A DNA stretch of 64,000 bases, taken from contig OZ242023.1 in NCBI GenBank assembly GCA_965204915.1, positions 744,001 to 808,000 of the forward strand, written 5' to 3'. A program made the translations under genes and the position numbers. The notes under the pieces are model-generated. The model did not search any database. It was given only the letters and a program-made list of their open reading frames with translations, and had not been told where the DNA came from. The DNA comes from HK1 sp965204915. Lineage in GTDB: Bacteria > Pseudomonadota > Gammaproteobacteria > HK1. Positions 15,368 to 24,622 of the stretch are shown here, piece after piece; positions within the stretch are counted from its first letter, which is position 1, and each line of letters begins with the position of its first letter.

Positions 15368-16687
15368 ATGAACGATCGGCTGGACAACGTGCCGCAGTTC
15401 GAGCTGACGGCGGAGCAGCAGGCCCTGAAGGAGCGGGCGCGGGCGCTCGCGCGCGAGGTCGTCGAGCCGCGCGCGGCGGAGGTGGACCGCACCGAGCAGT
15501 ATCCGTGGGACAACGTCGAGGCCCTGCGCGACGCCGGGTTCATGGGCATGACCATCCCCGAAGTCTGGGGCGGCCAGGGACGGAGCTTTCTGGACGCGGC
15601 GCTGGTCATCGACGAGATGGCGCAAGCGTGCGGCGTCACCGGCCGCATCGTGGTCGAGGCGAACATGGGCGCGATCTCCGCCCTGATGCACTACGGCACG
15701 GAGGCCCAGAAGCGCCTCGGCGCCGGGCTGGTGCTCGCCGGCGACAAGCCCGCGATCTGCATCACCGAGCCCGGCGCGGGAAGCGCGGCCGGGGAGATGG
15801 CCACCCGCGCCGACAAGCGCGGCGACGGCTACGTCGTCAACGGCGCGAAGCACTGGATCACCGGCGGCGGCGTCTCGCGCCTGCATCTGGTGTTCGCGCG
15901 GGTGTTCGACGAGCAGGGCGCGGAGCAGGGGATCGGCGGTTTCATCGCGATTCGCGACGAGACGAAGGGGCTGAAGATCGGCGCCCGCGAGCCGGCGATG
16001 GGGCTGCGGGGCATCCCCGAGACCGAGATCCGGTTCGAGGACATGGAGGTCCCGTCCGATCGCGTCCTGTTGCCTCCGCGCGGGTTCCGGCGCGGGTTCG
16101 CGGACCTGATGAACGCCTACAACTCGCAGCGGGTCGGCGCGGCGGCCGTGGCGCTGGGCATCGCGGACGGCGCCTGCCGCCGCGCCCTCGCCTACGTCGG
16201 CGAGCGCGAGCAGTTCGGCCGCCCGCTGGCCGAGTTCCAGGGGCTGCAATGGATGCTCGCGGACATGAGCATCCGCATCGCCGCGGCCCGGCTGATGATC
16301 CACAAGGCGGCGGCGAGCGCCGCCCCCTTCCCGGACGTGACCCTGGCCGCCCAGGCCAAGATCTTCGCCTCGGAGATGGCGATCGAGGTCACCAACGACG
16401 CGCTCCAGTGCTTCGGCGCGCGCGGCTACTCGCGCAACCTGCCGTTGGAACGCATGGCCCGCGACGCGCGGATGTTCACCATCGGCGGCGGCACCGCGCA
16501 GATCCTGCGCACGGTGGTGGCGTCACGGATCCTGAACCGCAAGCTGCCGCAGACCCGGGACGGGTTCAGCCGGCTGGCGGCGAAGGCGGATGGGCAGGAA
16601 GGACAAGCGGACGACCGCATGGGATCGAGTGTTCCCGGGTCCCGACCCCCCGCGGCAACTCCCGCCGAGCCCGGAAGCGTCCATTGA
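15368..16687 (+). CDS. Acyl-CoA dehydrogenase family protein lacking the usual catalytic Glu
   Basis: A 439-aa flavoprotein with the ACAD domain order: an N-terminal helical domain, the beta domain (ICITEPGAGSAAG, KHWITGGG) and a C-terminal helical domain (SQRVGAAAVALGIADGA, REQFGRPLAEFQGLQWMLAD). Where many family members have YEGT with the catalytic base, this one has MFTIGGGTAQILR. That Glu is missing here, although isovaleryl-CoA dehydrogenases carry it elsewhere. The GRIVVEANMGA segment (R93) plus GGGTAQ recalls 3-sulfinopropanoyl-CoA desulfinase (Acd), an ACAD relative that does not dehydrogenate. I give that as a hypothesis from memory. The last ~40 residues are a low-complexity tail. 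It follows speE with a 98-bp gap. Confidence 0.85.
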   Translation: MNDRLDNVPQFELTAEQQALKERARALAREVVEPRAAEVDRTEQYPWDNVEALRDAGFMGMTIPEVWGGQGRSFLDAALVIDEMAQACGVTGRIVVEANMGAISALMHYGTEAQKRLGAGLVLAGDKPAICITEPGAGSAAGEMATRADKRGDGYVVNGAKHWITGGGVSRLHLVFARVFDEQGAEQGIGGFIAIRDETKGLKIGAREPAMGLRGIPETEIRFEDMEVPSDRVLLPPRGFRRGFADLMNAYNSQRVGAAAVALGIADGACRRALAYVGEREQFGRPLAEFQGLQWMLADMSIRIAAARLMIHKAAASAAPFPDVTLAAQAKIFASEMAIEVTNDALQCFGARGYSRNLPLERMARDARMFTIGGGTAQILRTVVASRILNRKLPQTRDGFSRLAAKADGQEGQADDRMGSSVPGSRPPAATPAEPGSVH

Positions 16688-16793
16688 ATCGCCACCACCG
16701 GACCCTGCATGCCGAGCGCCGGCGGCGTCTTCCCGCGAGCGTCGCAGACGCGTTGGGGATTCACGTGGATCCGGCCACGGGGACCATGGCGCC

Positions 16794-17288
16794 ATGAAGC
16801 GCACGATCACCGGTTTCCATCTCGATGAGGACGGCGACTGGGTCGCGGATCTCGATTGCGGTCACGGCCGGCACGTGCGCCATCGGCCGCCCTTCGTGAA
16901 CCGCCCGTGGGTCGTGAGCGACGCCGGGCGTGAGGCGATGCTCGGCGTCGAGCTCGACTGCGTGCGCTGTGACCGGATGGAGTGGCCGGACGGGTACGCC
17001 GTCCATCGCCGGACGCCGGAGTTCGACGAGACGACGGTTCCGGCCGGGCTCACGTCCGAACACGCCACGAAGCGCGGCGTATGGGCACGGATCCACGTGG
17101 TGTCCGGGGCGGTGCTCTATCACGTCGGCCCGCCGATCGGTCGCTCGTTCCGGGTCGATCCGGCGTCGAGCGCGGTCATCGTCCCGGAAGTGCGGCATCG
17201 GGTGGAGCCGGAAGGCCCGGTCCGGTTCTTCGTCGAGTTCTCGCAGGCGAAGCAGGAAACGATCGCAACGCGGCCCCGCGCACGGTGA
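16794..17288 (+). CDS. DUF3565-DUF1971 protein (TehB-N-like cupin)
   Basis: A 164-aa protein. Residues 1-65 match DUF3565: MKRTITGFHLDEDGDWVADL, then CGHGRHVRHRPPF and a Cys pair (DCVRCD), suggesting a bound metal. Residues ~70-155 match the small cupin DUF1971 found next to or fused with TehB (YAVHRRTPEFDETTVPAGL, TKRGVWARIHV). Such fusions are seen in proteobacteria; the biochemical role is unknown. The start is the ATG at 16794, where the DUF3565 consensus begins, not the longer in-frame extension. Confidence 0.8.
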   Translation: MKRTITGFHLDEDGDWVADLDCGHGRHVRHRPPFVNRPWVVSDAGREAMLGVELDCVRCDRMEWPDGYAVHRRTPEFDETTVPAGLTSEHATKRGVWARIHVVSGAVLYHVGPPIGRSFRVDPASSAVIVPEVRHRVEPEGPVRFFVEFSQAKQETIATRPRAR

Positions 17289-17422
17289 TTCCCGTCCCGG
17301 TTGCCGCCGGAAGCGGCGCCGTCGTCAACGTCGCGTCGATCCGCTCCCCGATCGGGGCGACGCATCTCCCGCTTCGAAAGCACTCGTCCCCGGACGGCGC
17401 ATCCCGCGCCATCCCGCCGAAT

Positions 17423-18661
17423 CTATGCTGCCTCTGCCGCCTCCCTCAGCGCGAGCCGGGGGAGCGGCTTCTCGTCGATGGGCCAGTGGACGATGGCCGC
17501 GAACACCCCGAAGAAGATGCCGGCCCACCACATCATGTCGTACGAGCCGGTGCGGTCGTAGAGCAATCCGCCGAGCCACACTCCGAGAAAGCTTCCAATC
17601 TGGTGGCTCAGGAACACGACCCCGAAGAGCGTCGCCATGAACTTCAGCCCGAAGATCTGCGCGACGATGGCGCTGGTCAACGGGACCGTCGAGAGCCACA
17701 GCAGACCCATCGCGGTCGCGAACAGATAGATCGTCGTCTCGCTCGCCGGGGCCGCCAGCAACGCGGCGATCACCACCGCCCGGCCGAAGTAGATGACGGA
17801 GAGGCTCGCCTTCTTGCTGAACCGCTGGCCGACGATGCCGGACAGGAACGAACCGAGGATGTTGACCAACCCGACGATCGAGAGGGCGTATGCGCCTACG
17901 TGCGGCGGAAGGCCGAGATCGGTGACGTAGGCAGGGAAGTGTACGGTCATGAAGGCGACGTGGAACCCGCAAACGAAGAACCCGATGGTCAGCAGCACGT
18001 AGCCGCGATGGCTCATCGCCTCGCCGAGGGCCTCGCGGAGGGTCTGATCCGAGGGCGGCTCGCCGGGCGCCTTGCCCGTACCCGGCAGGGTGAACGCGAG
18101 CGGGATCATGATCAGCGTGATGAAGGAGACCACAACGAGCGAGTCGTACCAGCCGTAGCTCGAGATCAGGGCCTGGGAGAACGGTGAGAAGAGCACTTGG
18201 CCGAGCGAGCCGGCCGCGGTGCCGAGGCCGAGCGCAAGCGAGCGGCGTTCCGGGCTGACCACCCGCGCGATGGCCGCGAGCGCGAGCGAGAACGAGGTGA
18301 AGGCGACCCCGGTGCCGACGAGGAGCCCGGCGCTCAGATGGAGCGCGAGGCCGCTGTCGGACATCGCCATCCCCGCCACCCCCACGCCGTAGAGGAAGGT
18401 GCCGAGAGCGATCACCAGTCCGGGCCCGTATCGATCCGCGATCGCGCCCGCGATGGGAACGCCGACACCCCACAACAGATTCTGGATCGCCATCGCGAGC
18501 GCGAAGGTCTCGCGTGACCATCCTTTTGCGACCGTCATCGGATCGAGATACAGGCCGAAGCTCGACCGGATCCCGAATCCGATGAGCGAGATCAGGCAGG
18601 CGGCGACGATGACCGCGATGACGGCTGCGCGGCCGTGGCGAACGGCGGTGGTGCGGCTCAT
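17423..18661 (-). CDS. MFS transporter, OxlT/monocarboxylate-porter-like
   Basis: A 412-aa integral membrane protein with about twelve hydrophobic segments. The first is near residues 12-35 (VIAVIVAACLISLIGFGIRS). The motif-A-like loop GAIADRYGPGLVIALG follows the second segment, and FLSHQIGSFLGVWLGG lies near the end. The pattern is that of the oxalate/formate antiporter and monocarboxylate-porter branch of the major facilitator superfamily. The substrate cannot be read from the sequence. It is divergent from proC and ends close to the end of the DUF3565 gene (convergent). Confidence 0.85.
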   Translation of the reverse strand: MSRTTAVRHGRAAVIAVIVAACLISLIGFGIRSSFGLYLDPMTVAKGWSRETFALAMAIQNLLWGVGVPIAGAIADRYGPGLVIALGTFLYGVGVAGMAMSDSGLALHLSAGLLVGTGVAFTSFSLALAAIARVVSPERRSLALGLGTAAGSLGQVLFSPFSQALISSYGWYDSLVVVSFITLIMIPLAFTLPGTGKAPGEPPSDQTLREALGEAMSHRGYVLLTIGFFVCGFHVAFMTVHFPAYVTDLGLPPHVGAYALSIVGLVNILGSFLSGIVGQRFSKKASLSVIYFGRAVVIAALLAAPASETTIYLFATAMGLLWLSTVPLTSAIVAQIFGLKFMATLFGVVFLSHQIGSFLGVWLGGLLYDRTGSYDMMWWAGIFFGVFAAIVHWPIDEKPLPRLALREAAEAA

Positions 18662-18779
18662 GTGGAATCGGTCTCCGCTGGCGGGCGATGGGAGACGGCC
18701 ATTGTAAGCGCGCGGTCCGCCCAGGTGGCCAAGCGCATCTTCGCGCTGTGTACAATGCCCGGCAGGACCCAGGCGCACG

Positions 18780-19613
18780 GTGGCCGGAGTGAGCGATTCC
18801 AACATCGGATTCATCGGTGGCGGCAACATGGCCACCAGCCTCATCGGGGGGCTGGTCGCGACCGGAACGGCACCCGGCACGATCTGGGTGTCGGACCCGG
18901 AGACCCCGAAGCTCGACACCCTGACCCGGCGCTTCGGGGTCAACGCCAGCGGCGACAACGGTGTCGTCGCATCGCGTTGCGCCACGGTGGTGCTGGCCGT
19001 CAAGCCGCAGATCATGAACACCGTCGTGCAGGCGCTCGCGCCGGTGCTCGGCGAGCACCGCCCGCTCCTGGTGTCGATCGCGGCCGGCGTGCGCGAAGCC
19101 GACATCAACCGCTGGGCGGGCGGAGACATGGCGATCGTGCGCACCATGCCGAATACGCCGGCCCTCGTCGGCTGCGGCGCGACCGCGCTCTTTGCGAACG
19201 CGAAGGTCGGCCCTGCCCAGCGCGAGCGCGCCGGCGCGATCCTGGCGGCGGTGGGCATCACCATCTGGGTGGGCGACGAGGCCCAGCTCGATGCGGTCAC
19301 CGCGTTGTCCGGGAGCGGTCCCGCCTACTACTTCCTGCTCATGGAGATCATGCAGGCGACCGGCGAAGCGATGGGCCTCGACGCCGATGCCGCCCGGCGC
19401 CTCACCTTGCAGACCGCGCTCGGCGCCGCCCGCATCGCGAACGAGAGCGACGACCCGCCCGCGGTGCTGCGCGAGAGGGTGACTTCGCCGAACGGCACCA
19501 CCGAGCGGGCGCTGGTCACGATGCGCGAAGGCGGCATCGACAAGGTGGTGGCGGACGGCATCCACGGGGCACGGCAGAGGTCGATCGAGCTCGGAGATGC
19601 GTTCGGGGATTGA
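18780..19613 (+). CDS. proC: Pyrroline-5-carboxylate reductase
   Basis: A 277-aa reductase of the last proline-biosynthesis step. The N-terminal dinucleotide motif is NIGFIGGGNMATSLIGGL. AVKPQIM and VRTMPNTPALVGCGATALFA follow, and the C-terminal dimerisation domain carries LSGSGPAYYFLLMEIM and VTSPNGTTERAL. The start is GTG at 18780 or, equally well, the GTG three codons later. It is followed by yggT, a common proteobacterial gene order. Confidence 0.95.
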   Translation: MAGVSDSNIGFIGGGNMATSLIGGLVATGTAPGTIWVSDPETPKLDTLTRRFGVNASGDNGVVASRCATVVLAVKPQIMNTVVQALAPVLGEHRPLLVSIAAGVREADINRWAGGDMAIVRTMPNTPALVGCGATALFANAKVGPAQRERAGAILAAVGITIWVGDEAQLDAVTALSGSGPAYYFLLMEIMQATGEAMGLDADAARRLTLQTALGAARIANESDDPPAVLRERVTSPNGTTERALVTMREGGIDKVVADGIHGARQRSIELGDAFGD

Positions 19614-19780
19614 ACGTGATTGAAGTTGGCCGAGGATGGCCAGGGACGTTCGAAGGTGATCGAGGATGATCGGATCGGGTGAATGCGGGCAATCGCCGAT
19701 TCGGCACCGGGGATCCACGGCCGGCGGTACGTCCGCGCGATCGCGATCCGGAGCCGCAGCCTGACCGAAAGGCCGGAGGC

Positions 19781-20353
19781 ATGGGCGGACACATCGGCAA
19801 CGCGGCGACGTTCCTCGTCGAGACCCTGTTCGGGCTCTACATCCTCATCGTCATGCTCCGCCTCATGCTCCAGTGGGTGCGGGCGGACTTCTACAACCCG
19901 CTCTCCCAGTTCATCGTCAAGGCGACCCAGCCGGTGCTCGCGCCGATGCGCCGCACGCTGCCGGCCATCGGCGGGATCGATCTCGCCTGCGTCGTTCTTC
20001 TCGTCTTCCTGCAATTCGGCGAGCTTTGGGTGGTCACGGGAATACTGGGCCAACGTGCTCCCGTCGCCGCACTGCTCGTGTTCTCGATCGCCAACCTTCT
20101 GCAGCTCGCAATCCATGTCTTCCTGTTCTCGATCCTGATCCAGGTCATCATGAGCTGGATCAATCCCGGCGCCTACAATCCCCTGCTCAGTGTGCTCTAC
20201 AGCCTCAACGAGCCGCTGCTCGCCCCGGCACGGCGGCTCATTCCGCCGCTCGGAGGGCTCGACCTGTCGCCGATCGCGGTGATGGTGGCGCTCCAGCTCG
20301 CGGGGATCCTCCTCGTCGGCCCGCTTCGGCAGCTTGCGGGGACGCTCGGCTGA
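19781..20353 (+). CDS. YggT family membrane protein
   Basis: A 190-aa protein made of two repeats of a YggT module, each with two membrane segments. The conserved motif reads LRLMLQWVRADFYNPLSQFI in the first repeat and IQVIMSWINPGAYNPLLSVL in the second. A strong ribosome site (GGAGG) lies five bases before the ATG at 19781, which fixes the start. The function of YggT is not settled; roles in osmotic tolerance and cell shape have been proposed in other bacteria. It is downstream of proC. Confidence 0.9.
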   Translation: MGGHIGNAATFLVETLFGLYILIVMLRLMLQWVRADFYNPLSQFIVKATQPVLAPMRRTLPAIGGIDLACVVLLVFLQFGELWVVTGILGQRAPVAALLVFSIANLLQLAIHVFLFSILIQVIMSWINPGAYNPLLSVLYSLNEPLLAPARRLIPPLGGLDLSPIAVMVALQLAGILLVGPLRQLAGTLG

Positions 20354-20389
20354 GGGTCCGCGGGCGGAAGGCGAGGCGATGGCCGCGCC

Positions 20390-21160
20390 CTATAGCGGAA
20401 GGTGTCCCTGGAGTGCGTTCAGACGGCGGCGGCGGTCCCGGTAATCGGGGATGATGCTGCCCACCATCGCCCAGAACCGCGGTGAGTGGTTCATGTGCCG
20501 CAGATGGCACAGCTCGTGGACGACGACGTAGTCGGCCAGAGCGCCCGGCACCATCATCAAGCGCCAGTTCAGGCTCACGGTTCCCTTGCCGGAGCAGCTT
20601 CCCCATCGCGAGCGTTGCCCGCGGATGGTCACTCCGGAGGGGCGCACGCCGAGCCGTTGCGCGTAGTGCTCGATTCGGCCGGCGAGGTGCGTGGCGGCTT
20701 CCCGGCGATACCAATGCTCGATCAGTCCGCGCAGTTCGCCCTCGCCAAGCGTCGCGGGGCTGACCCGAAGGACCGGCCCCCGGCGCTCCACACGTCCCCG
20801 CCTCTTCCTGGCGCCGGCAAACAGATCCATCTGGGCCTGCGGCCGGACGTCCAGCATCAACGACCCATCGAGCAGGGGCAGGCGGGCGCCGGTGATCAGA
20901 CGCGGCCGTTGGGCGAGGGCTTCCTGCACGCGGCCCAGGGCCCGCACCACCCATTCGGCGTTCTCGCGCAACAGCGCCCGCGCCTTCGCCAAGCTGAACC
21001 GCCACGGTGCGCGCACCTCGATCACGCCTTCCTCGTTGACGAGGATATGCACGTGGCGCCGGCGTGGCACGCGCTTGAACGCATAGGGAACCTCGGCTGC
21101 GCCAAGGCGCACCGCATCCCTGCGTTCGACGGTCGCTGCCAACGCCCCGCCGATGCTCAA
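20390..21160 (-). CDS. YgjP/SprT-type metal-dependent hydrolase (DUF45)
   Basis: A 256-aa protein with the zinc-binding HExxH of the DUF45/YgjP family in VVVHELCHLRHMNHSPRFW, preceded by RSRWGSCSGKGTVSLNWRL, the other family hallmark. I placed the start at the TTG at 21160, which overlaps the slmA stop. There is no nearby ATG that keeps the conserved N-terminus, so the start is uncertain. The substrate is unknown. It is the last gene of the coaBC-dut-argB-slmA cluster. Confidence 0.8.
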   Translation of the reverse strand: MSIGGALAATVERRDAVRLGAAEVPYAFKRVPRRRHVHILVNEEGVIEVRAPWRFSLAKARALLRENAEWVVRALGRVQEALAQRPRLITGARLPLLDGSLMLDVRPQAQMDLFAGARKRRGRVERRGPVLRVSPATLGEGELRGLIEHWYRREAATHLAGRIEHYAQRLGVRPSGVTIRGQRSRWGSCSGKGTVSLNWRLMMVPGALADYVVVHELCHLRHMNHSPRFWAMVGSIIPDYRDRRRRLNALQGHLPL

Positions 21161-21753
21161 CGAAACACCGCGCCGGCGATCATCGCCCACTGGCGGTCCA
21201 GATCCTCGGTCGGGCGGCGGCGCAGTCCGCTGGAGCTGTACTGGTGCATCCGGCCGAGGATGAATGCGACGATGAGGTTCGCGCTCGCACCGGCCTCGCT
21301 TCGCTGGGTGAGGTTCGCGTCGCCGGCGTCGCGGATGACCATCCGAAGCTGGGTCTCGAGCCGCTCGAAGAAGCGTGTGACCCGCTCGGAGAGCGCCCGA
21401 TCCTCCCCCACCAGCGCCTCGCCGATGAGCACCCGCGTGATCCCGGCGTTGTGCTCGGCGAATCCGAGCACCACCCTGACGATCCCCTCGCAACGGCGCC
21501 GCGCCGCGGCGGGCTCCTCGGCCAGGATCCGGTTCACGAGCCCGAACACCGCCTCCTCGGCGAACTCGATGAGCGCCTCGAACATCGCCGCCTTGCCGGG
21601 AAAGTGGCGGTAGAGCGCCGCCTCCGACACCCCCACCACGCCGGCGAGGCGCGCGGTGGTGATCCTCGACGCGGGGCGCTGCTCGATCTCCCGGGCCAGG
21701 GCCTCGAGAATCTGCTGGCGGCGGGGGATCGGTTTGGGATCGGTCCGGGTCAA
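21157..21753 (-). CDS. slmA: Nucleoid occlusion factor SlmA (TetR family)
   Basis: A 198-aa TetR-type protein whose helix-turn-helix region TTARLAGVVGVSEAALYRHF and following PGKAAMFEALIEF are characteristic of SlmA. SlmA binds chromosomal sites and blocks FtsZ assembly over unsegregated DNA. The position next to argB, dut and coaBC is the usual gammaproteobacterial one. It overlaps argB by 4 bp. Confidence 0.9.
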   Translation of the reverse strand: MTRTDPKPIPRRQQILEALAREIEQRPASRITTARLAGVVGVSEAALYRHFPGKAAMFEALIEFAEEAVFGLVNRILAEEPAAARRRCEGIVRVVLGFAEHNAGITRVLIGEALVGEDRALSERVTRFFERLETQLRMVIRDAGDANLTQRSEAGASANLIVAFILGRMHQYSSSGLRRRPTEDLDRQWAMIAGAVFR

Positions 21754-22655
21754 GGCTTGCTCCGCCGGCTGATGAACGTCCCCATCCCCGCGCTCGTGAA
21801 CACCTCAAGCAGCACCGCGTGCTCGACCCGGCCGTCGATGATCTGGGCGGCGCGGACGCCGCCCTGCACCGCGTCGAGGGCGCACCGCACCTTCGGCAGC
21901 ATCCCGCCCGCAACCGTGCCGTCCGCGATAAGCGCCTCCACGCCCTCCACGTCCAGGGACGTGATCAGCGCGCCGTCCCGGTCGAGCAGGCCGGGGGTGT
22001 TGGTGAGGAGGATGAGCTTCTCCGCCGCCAGCGCCTCGGCGAGCTTTCCCGCCACGAGGTCGGCGTTGATGTTGTAGGACATGCCCTCGTCGCCCACCCC
22101 GATCGGAGCGATGACCGGAATGAAGTCGCCGCGCGCGAGGTGCTCCAGGACCCCGGTGTCGATGTCCGCCACCTCCCCGACGTGGCCGATGTCGATGATC
22201 TCGGGGGCGTCGAGCTCCGGGCGGCTCCGGGTCATGGTGAGCTTGCGGGCCTGGATGAGCCTCCCGTCCTTGCCGGTGAGACCGACCGCGTTGCCGCCGT
22301 GCCGGTTGACGAGGTTCACGATCTCCTTGTTGACGAGGCCGCCGAGCACCATCTCGACCACGTCCATGGTCTCGGAGTCGGTGACCCGCATGCCTTCGAC
22401 GAACCGCGTCTCCTTGCCGATGCGTTCGAGGAGCTTGCCGATCTGCGGACCGCCGCCGTGCACGACCACCGGATTCATGCCCACCAGCTTCATCAGGACG
22501 ACGTCGCGCGCGAAGCTGCTCTTGAGCGTCTCGCCCTCCATCGCCGCTCCGCCGTACTTGACGACGACGGTCCTGCCCTGGAACCGCTGGATGTAGGGCA
22601 TCGCCTCGGCGAGGACCTTCGCGGTGCGCACCGCTGCTTCCGAATCGTGGGTCAC
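21750..22655 (-). CDS. argB: Acetylglutamate kinase
   Basis: A 301-aa amino-acid kinase of arginine biosynthesis (second step). Visible motifs are VVVKYGGAAM, NPVVVHGGGPQIGKLLERIG, VNLVNRHGGNAVGLTGKDG, SYNINADLVAGKLAEAL and LLTNTPGLLDRDG. The start is the GTG at 22655, just downstream of the phosphomannomutase stop. Length and active-site Gly and Lys residues are normal. Confidence 0.95.
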   Translation of the reverse strand: MTHDSEAAVRTAKVLAEAMPYIQRFQGRTVVVKYGGAAMEGETLKSSFARDVVLMKLVGMNPVVVHGGGPQIGKLLERIGKETRFVEGMRVTDSETMDVVEMVLGGLVNKEIVNLVNRHGGNAVGLTGKDGRLIQARKLTMTRSRPELDAPEIIDIGHVGEVADIDTGVLEHLARGDFIPVIAPIGVGDEGMSYNINADLVAGKLAEALAAEKLILLTNTPGLLDRDGALITSLDVEGVEALIADGTVAGGMLPKVRCALDAVQGGVRAAQIIDGRVEHAVLLEVFTSAGMGTFISRRSKP

Positions 22656-22671
22656 GGGATGGCGGCCTCGC

Positions 22672-24153
22672 TCAGAACGGAAGCTCCAGCGCGGGATCGA
22701 CCGAGAGCAGCGCCTGCCTGAACTCGCCCTTGATGCGTTCGAGGGCCTCGTCGTCCGCCCCCTCGAAGCGCAGCACGAGGCCCGGCTCGGTGTTCGATGC
22801 GCGAACGAGTCCCCAGCCGTCGGCGAAGTCGACCCGCAGGCCGTCGATGGTCGTCTTCTTCGCGTCCGGGAAATGGTCGCCGGCAAGCAGCGGCTCGACG
22901 AGCCGCGCCTGTCCGCCTTCCCCGACCTTCATCCGAAGCTCCGGGGTGCTCTTCGCGGCTGGGAACTGCGCAAAGACCCGGGACGCGGGCTCCCCGCGGT
23001 CCATCAGGATCCGGACGAGGCGGGCCGCGGCATAGAGCGCGTCGTCGAAGCCGTACCAGCGATCCGCGAAGAAGACGTGTCCGCTCATCTCGCCCGCGAG
23101 CGGTGCGCCGGTCTGCCGGAGCCGGCTCTTGATGAAGGAGTGGCCGGTCTTCGACATGACGGGCCGGCCTCCGAGCCTTTCGATCAGCGCCGGCAGCAGG
23201 CTGGAGCACTTCACGTCGAAGACGATCTCCGCGCCGGGGTTGCCCGCCAGCACGTCCTGGGCGAACAGCATCATCTGTCGATCCGGCCAGATGATGGTTC
23301 CGTCCCCGTCGACGACGCCGAGTCGATCGGCGTCGCCGTCGAACGCGAGCCCGAGATCCGCCTCGTTCTCGCGTACCGACGCGATCAGGTCCCGCAGGTT
23401 CGCCGGCACGCTGGGGTCGGGGTGGTGGTTGGGGAAATCGCCGTCCACGTCGCAGTAGAGCTCGACGACTTCGTGCCCCAGCGTCCTGAACAGCCTTGGT
23501 GCAACGTCTCCCGCAACACCGTTTCCGCAGTCGATGACGATCTTCCTGGCGTCGCCGTCCGCGGTCGGCACCACCTCGCGGACCCGCCGGATGTACGCAT
23601 CGATCACCTCCGCGCCGCTCAGCCCGCCCCGCCCGGTGTCGAGATCGTCTTCTTCGATCCGGCGCTTGAGGTCCCGGATGGCGCCATCGTGCAGGGTCTC
23701 GTCCGCCACCATGATCTTCAACCCGTTGTACTCGGACGGATTGTGGCTGCCGGTGACCATGACCCCGCTGCCGGTCCCGAGGTGCTTCGTCGCGAAATAG
23801 AGCAGCGGGGTCGGCACCCGTCCGACGTCGATGACGTCGCGCCCGGTCTCCCGCAACCCCTCGATGAGCGCCGCGTGCAACACGGGACTCGAATTGCGTC
23901 CGTCGCGGCCCGCGGCCAGCGCCGCCACGCCCCGCCGGTGCGCCTCGGTGCCGATGGCGCGGCCGATCCAGCGGACGATCTCCGGGGTGAGGGTATCGCC
24001 GACGACGCCACGGACGTCGTAAGCGCGGAAGATCGAGGCGGGGAGCGCCTCCGGACGCCCGGGCGCCGGCGTCGCGCCGCCGGCCCGCGCGGCGTTTGCC
24101 GCCTTGGCGGTCGGCGGCGTCCGCCCGTCATCGCGTATCCGGTTCAACGGCAT
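22672..24153 (-). CDS. algC: Phosphomannomutase/phosphoglucomutase (AlgC-type)
   Basis: A 493-aa alpha-D-phosphohexomutase. After a ~40-residue Ala-rich leader the enzyme starts at SIFRAYDVRGVVGDTLTPEI. The phosphoserine loop is MVTGSHNPSEYNGLK, the metal loop is AFDGDADRLGVVDGDG, and a C-terminal phosphate-binding part is RASNTEPGLVLRFEG. It interconverts hexose 6- and 1-phosphates for cell-envelope sugars. The leader before residue 40 is unlike the family and may only be linker. Confidence 0.92.
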   Translation of the reverse strand: MPLNRIRDDGRTPPTAKAANAARAGGATPAPGRPEALPASIFRAYDVRGVVGDTLTPEIVRWIGRAIGTEAHRRGVAALAAGRDGRNSSPVLHAALIEGLRETGRDVIDVGRVPTPLLYFATKHLGTGSGVMVTGSHNPSEYNGLKIMVADETLHDGAIRDLKRRIEEDDLDTGRGGLSGAEVIDAYIRRVREVVPTADGDARKIVIDCGNGVAGDVAPRLFRTLGHEVVELYCDVDGDFPNHHPDPSVPANLRDLIASVRENEADLGLAFDGDADRLGVVDGDGTIIWPDRQMMLFAQDVLAGNPGAEIVFDVKCSSLLPALIERLGGRPVMSKTGHSFIKSRLRQTGAPLAGEMSGHVFFADRWYGFDDALYAAARLVRILMDRGEPASRVFAQFPAAKSTPELRMKVGEGGQARLVEPLLAGDHFPDAKKTTIDGLRVDFADGWGLVRASNTEPGLVLRFEGADDEALERIKGEFRQALLSVDPALELPF

Positions 24154-24166
24154 CGAATCGCCCCGC

Positions 24167-24622
24167 TCATGCCCGGCCCGAATGACCGAATCCGCCTTCG
24201 CCTCGTTCCGTTTCCGCAAACTCGTCCACAACCTCGAACCGGGCACGCGCGACCGGGAGAAACACGATCTGGGCGATCCTGTCGCCGGGCTCGATCGTAA
24301 AGGGCTCGTCACCGCGGTTCCATACCGAGATGCCGACCGGACCCTGGTAGTCCGAATCGATCAATCCGACGAGGTTGCCGAGCACGATCCCGTGCTTGTG
24401 GCCGAGGCCGGAGCGGGGCAGCACCACCGCCGCGAGGCCCGGGTCTGCGATGTGGATCGCGATGCCGCTCGACACGAGCCGGGTCTCGCCCGGCGCGATC
24501 CTGGCCGGAGCTTCGATGCAGGCCCGCAGATCGAGCCCCGCCGCCCCTCGCGTCTCGTAGCGCGGGAGCGGAAACTCGCGGCCGATCCTCGAATCGAGGA
24601 TCCTAAGCTGGACGCTCTGCAC
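24167..24622 (-). CDS. dut: dUTP diphosphatase
   Basis: A 151-aa trimeric dUTPase with the five conserved motifs, among them AGLDLRACIEA, PRSGLGHKHGIVLGN, GLIDSDYQGPV and RIAQIVFLPV, and the flexible C-terminal motif RGEGGFGHSGR. It removes dUTP and supplies dUMP for thymidylate. It overlaps the end of coaBC by 20 bp. Confidence 0.96.
   Translation of the reverse strand: MQSVQLRILDSRIGREFPLPRYETRGAAGLDLRACIEAPARIAPGETRLVSSGIAIHIADPGLAAVVLPRSGLGHKHGIVLGNLVGLIDSDYQGPVGISVWNRGDEPFTIEPGDRIAQIVFLPVARARFEVVDEFAETERGEGGFGHSGRA

Noticed and set aside
17325..19718. A 797-codon minus-strand frame over the MFS and proC genes
   Set aside because: It runs in another frame across the MFS gene and antisense to proC, without conserved sequence.
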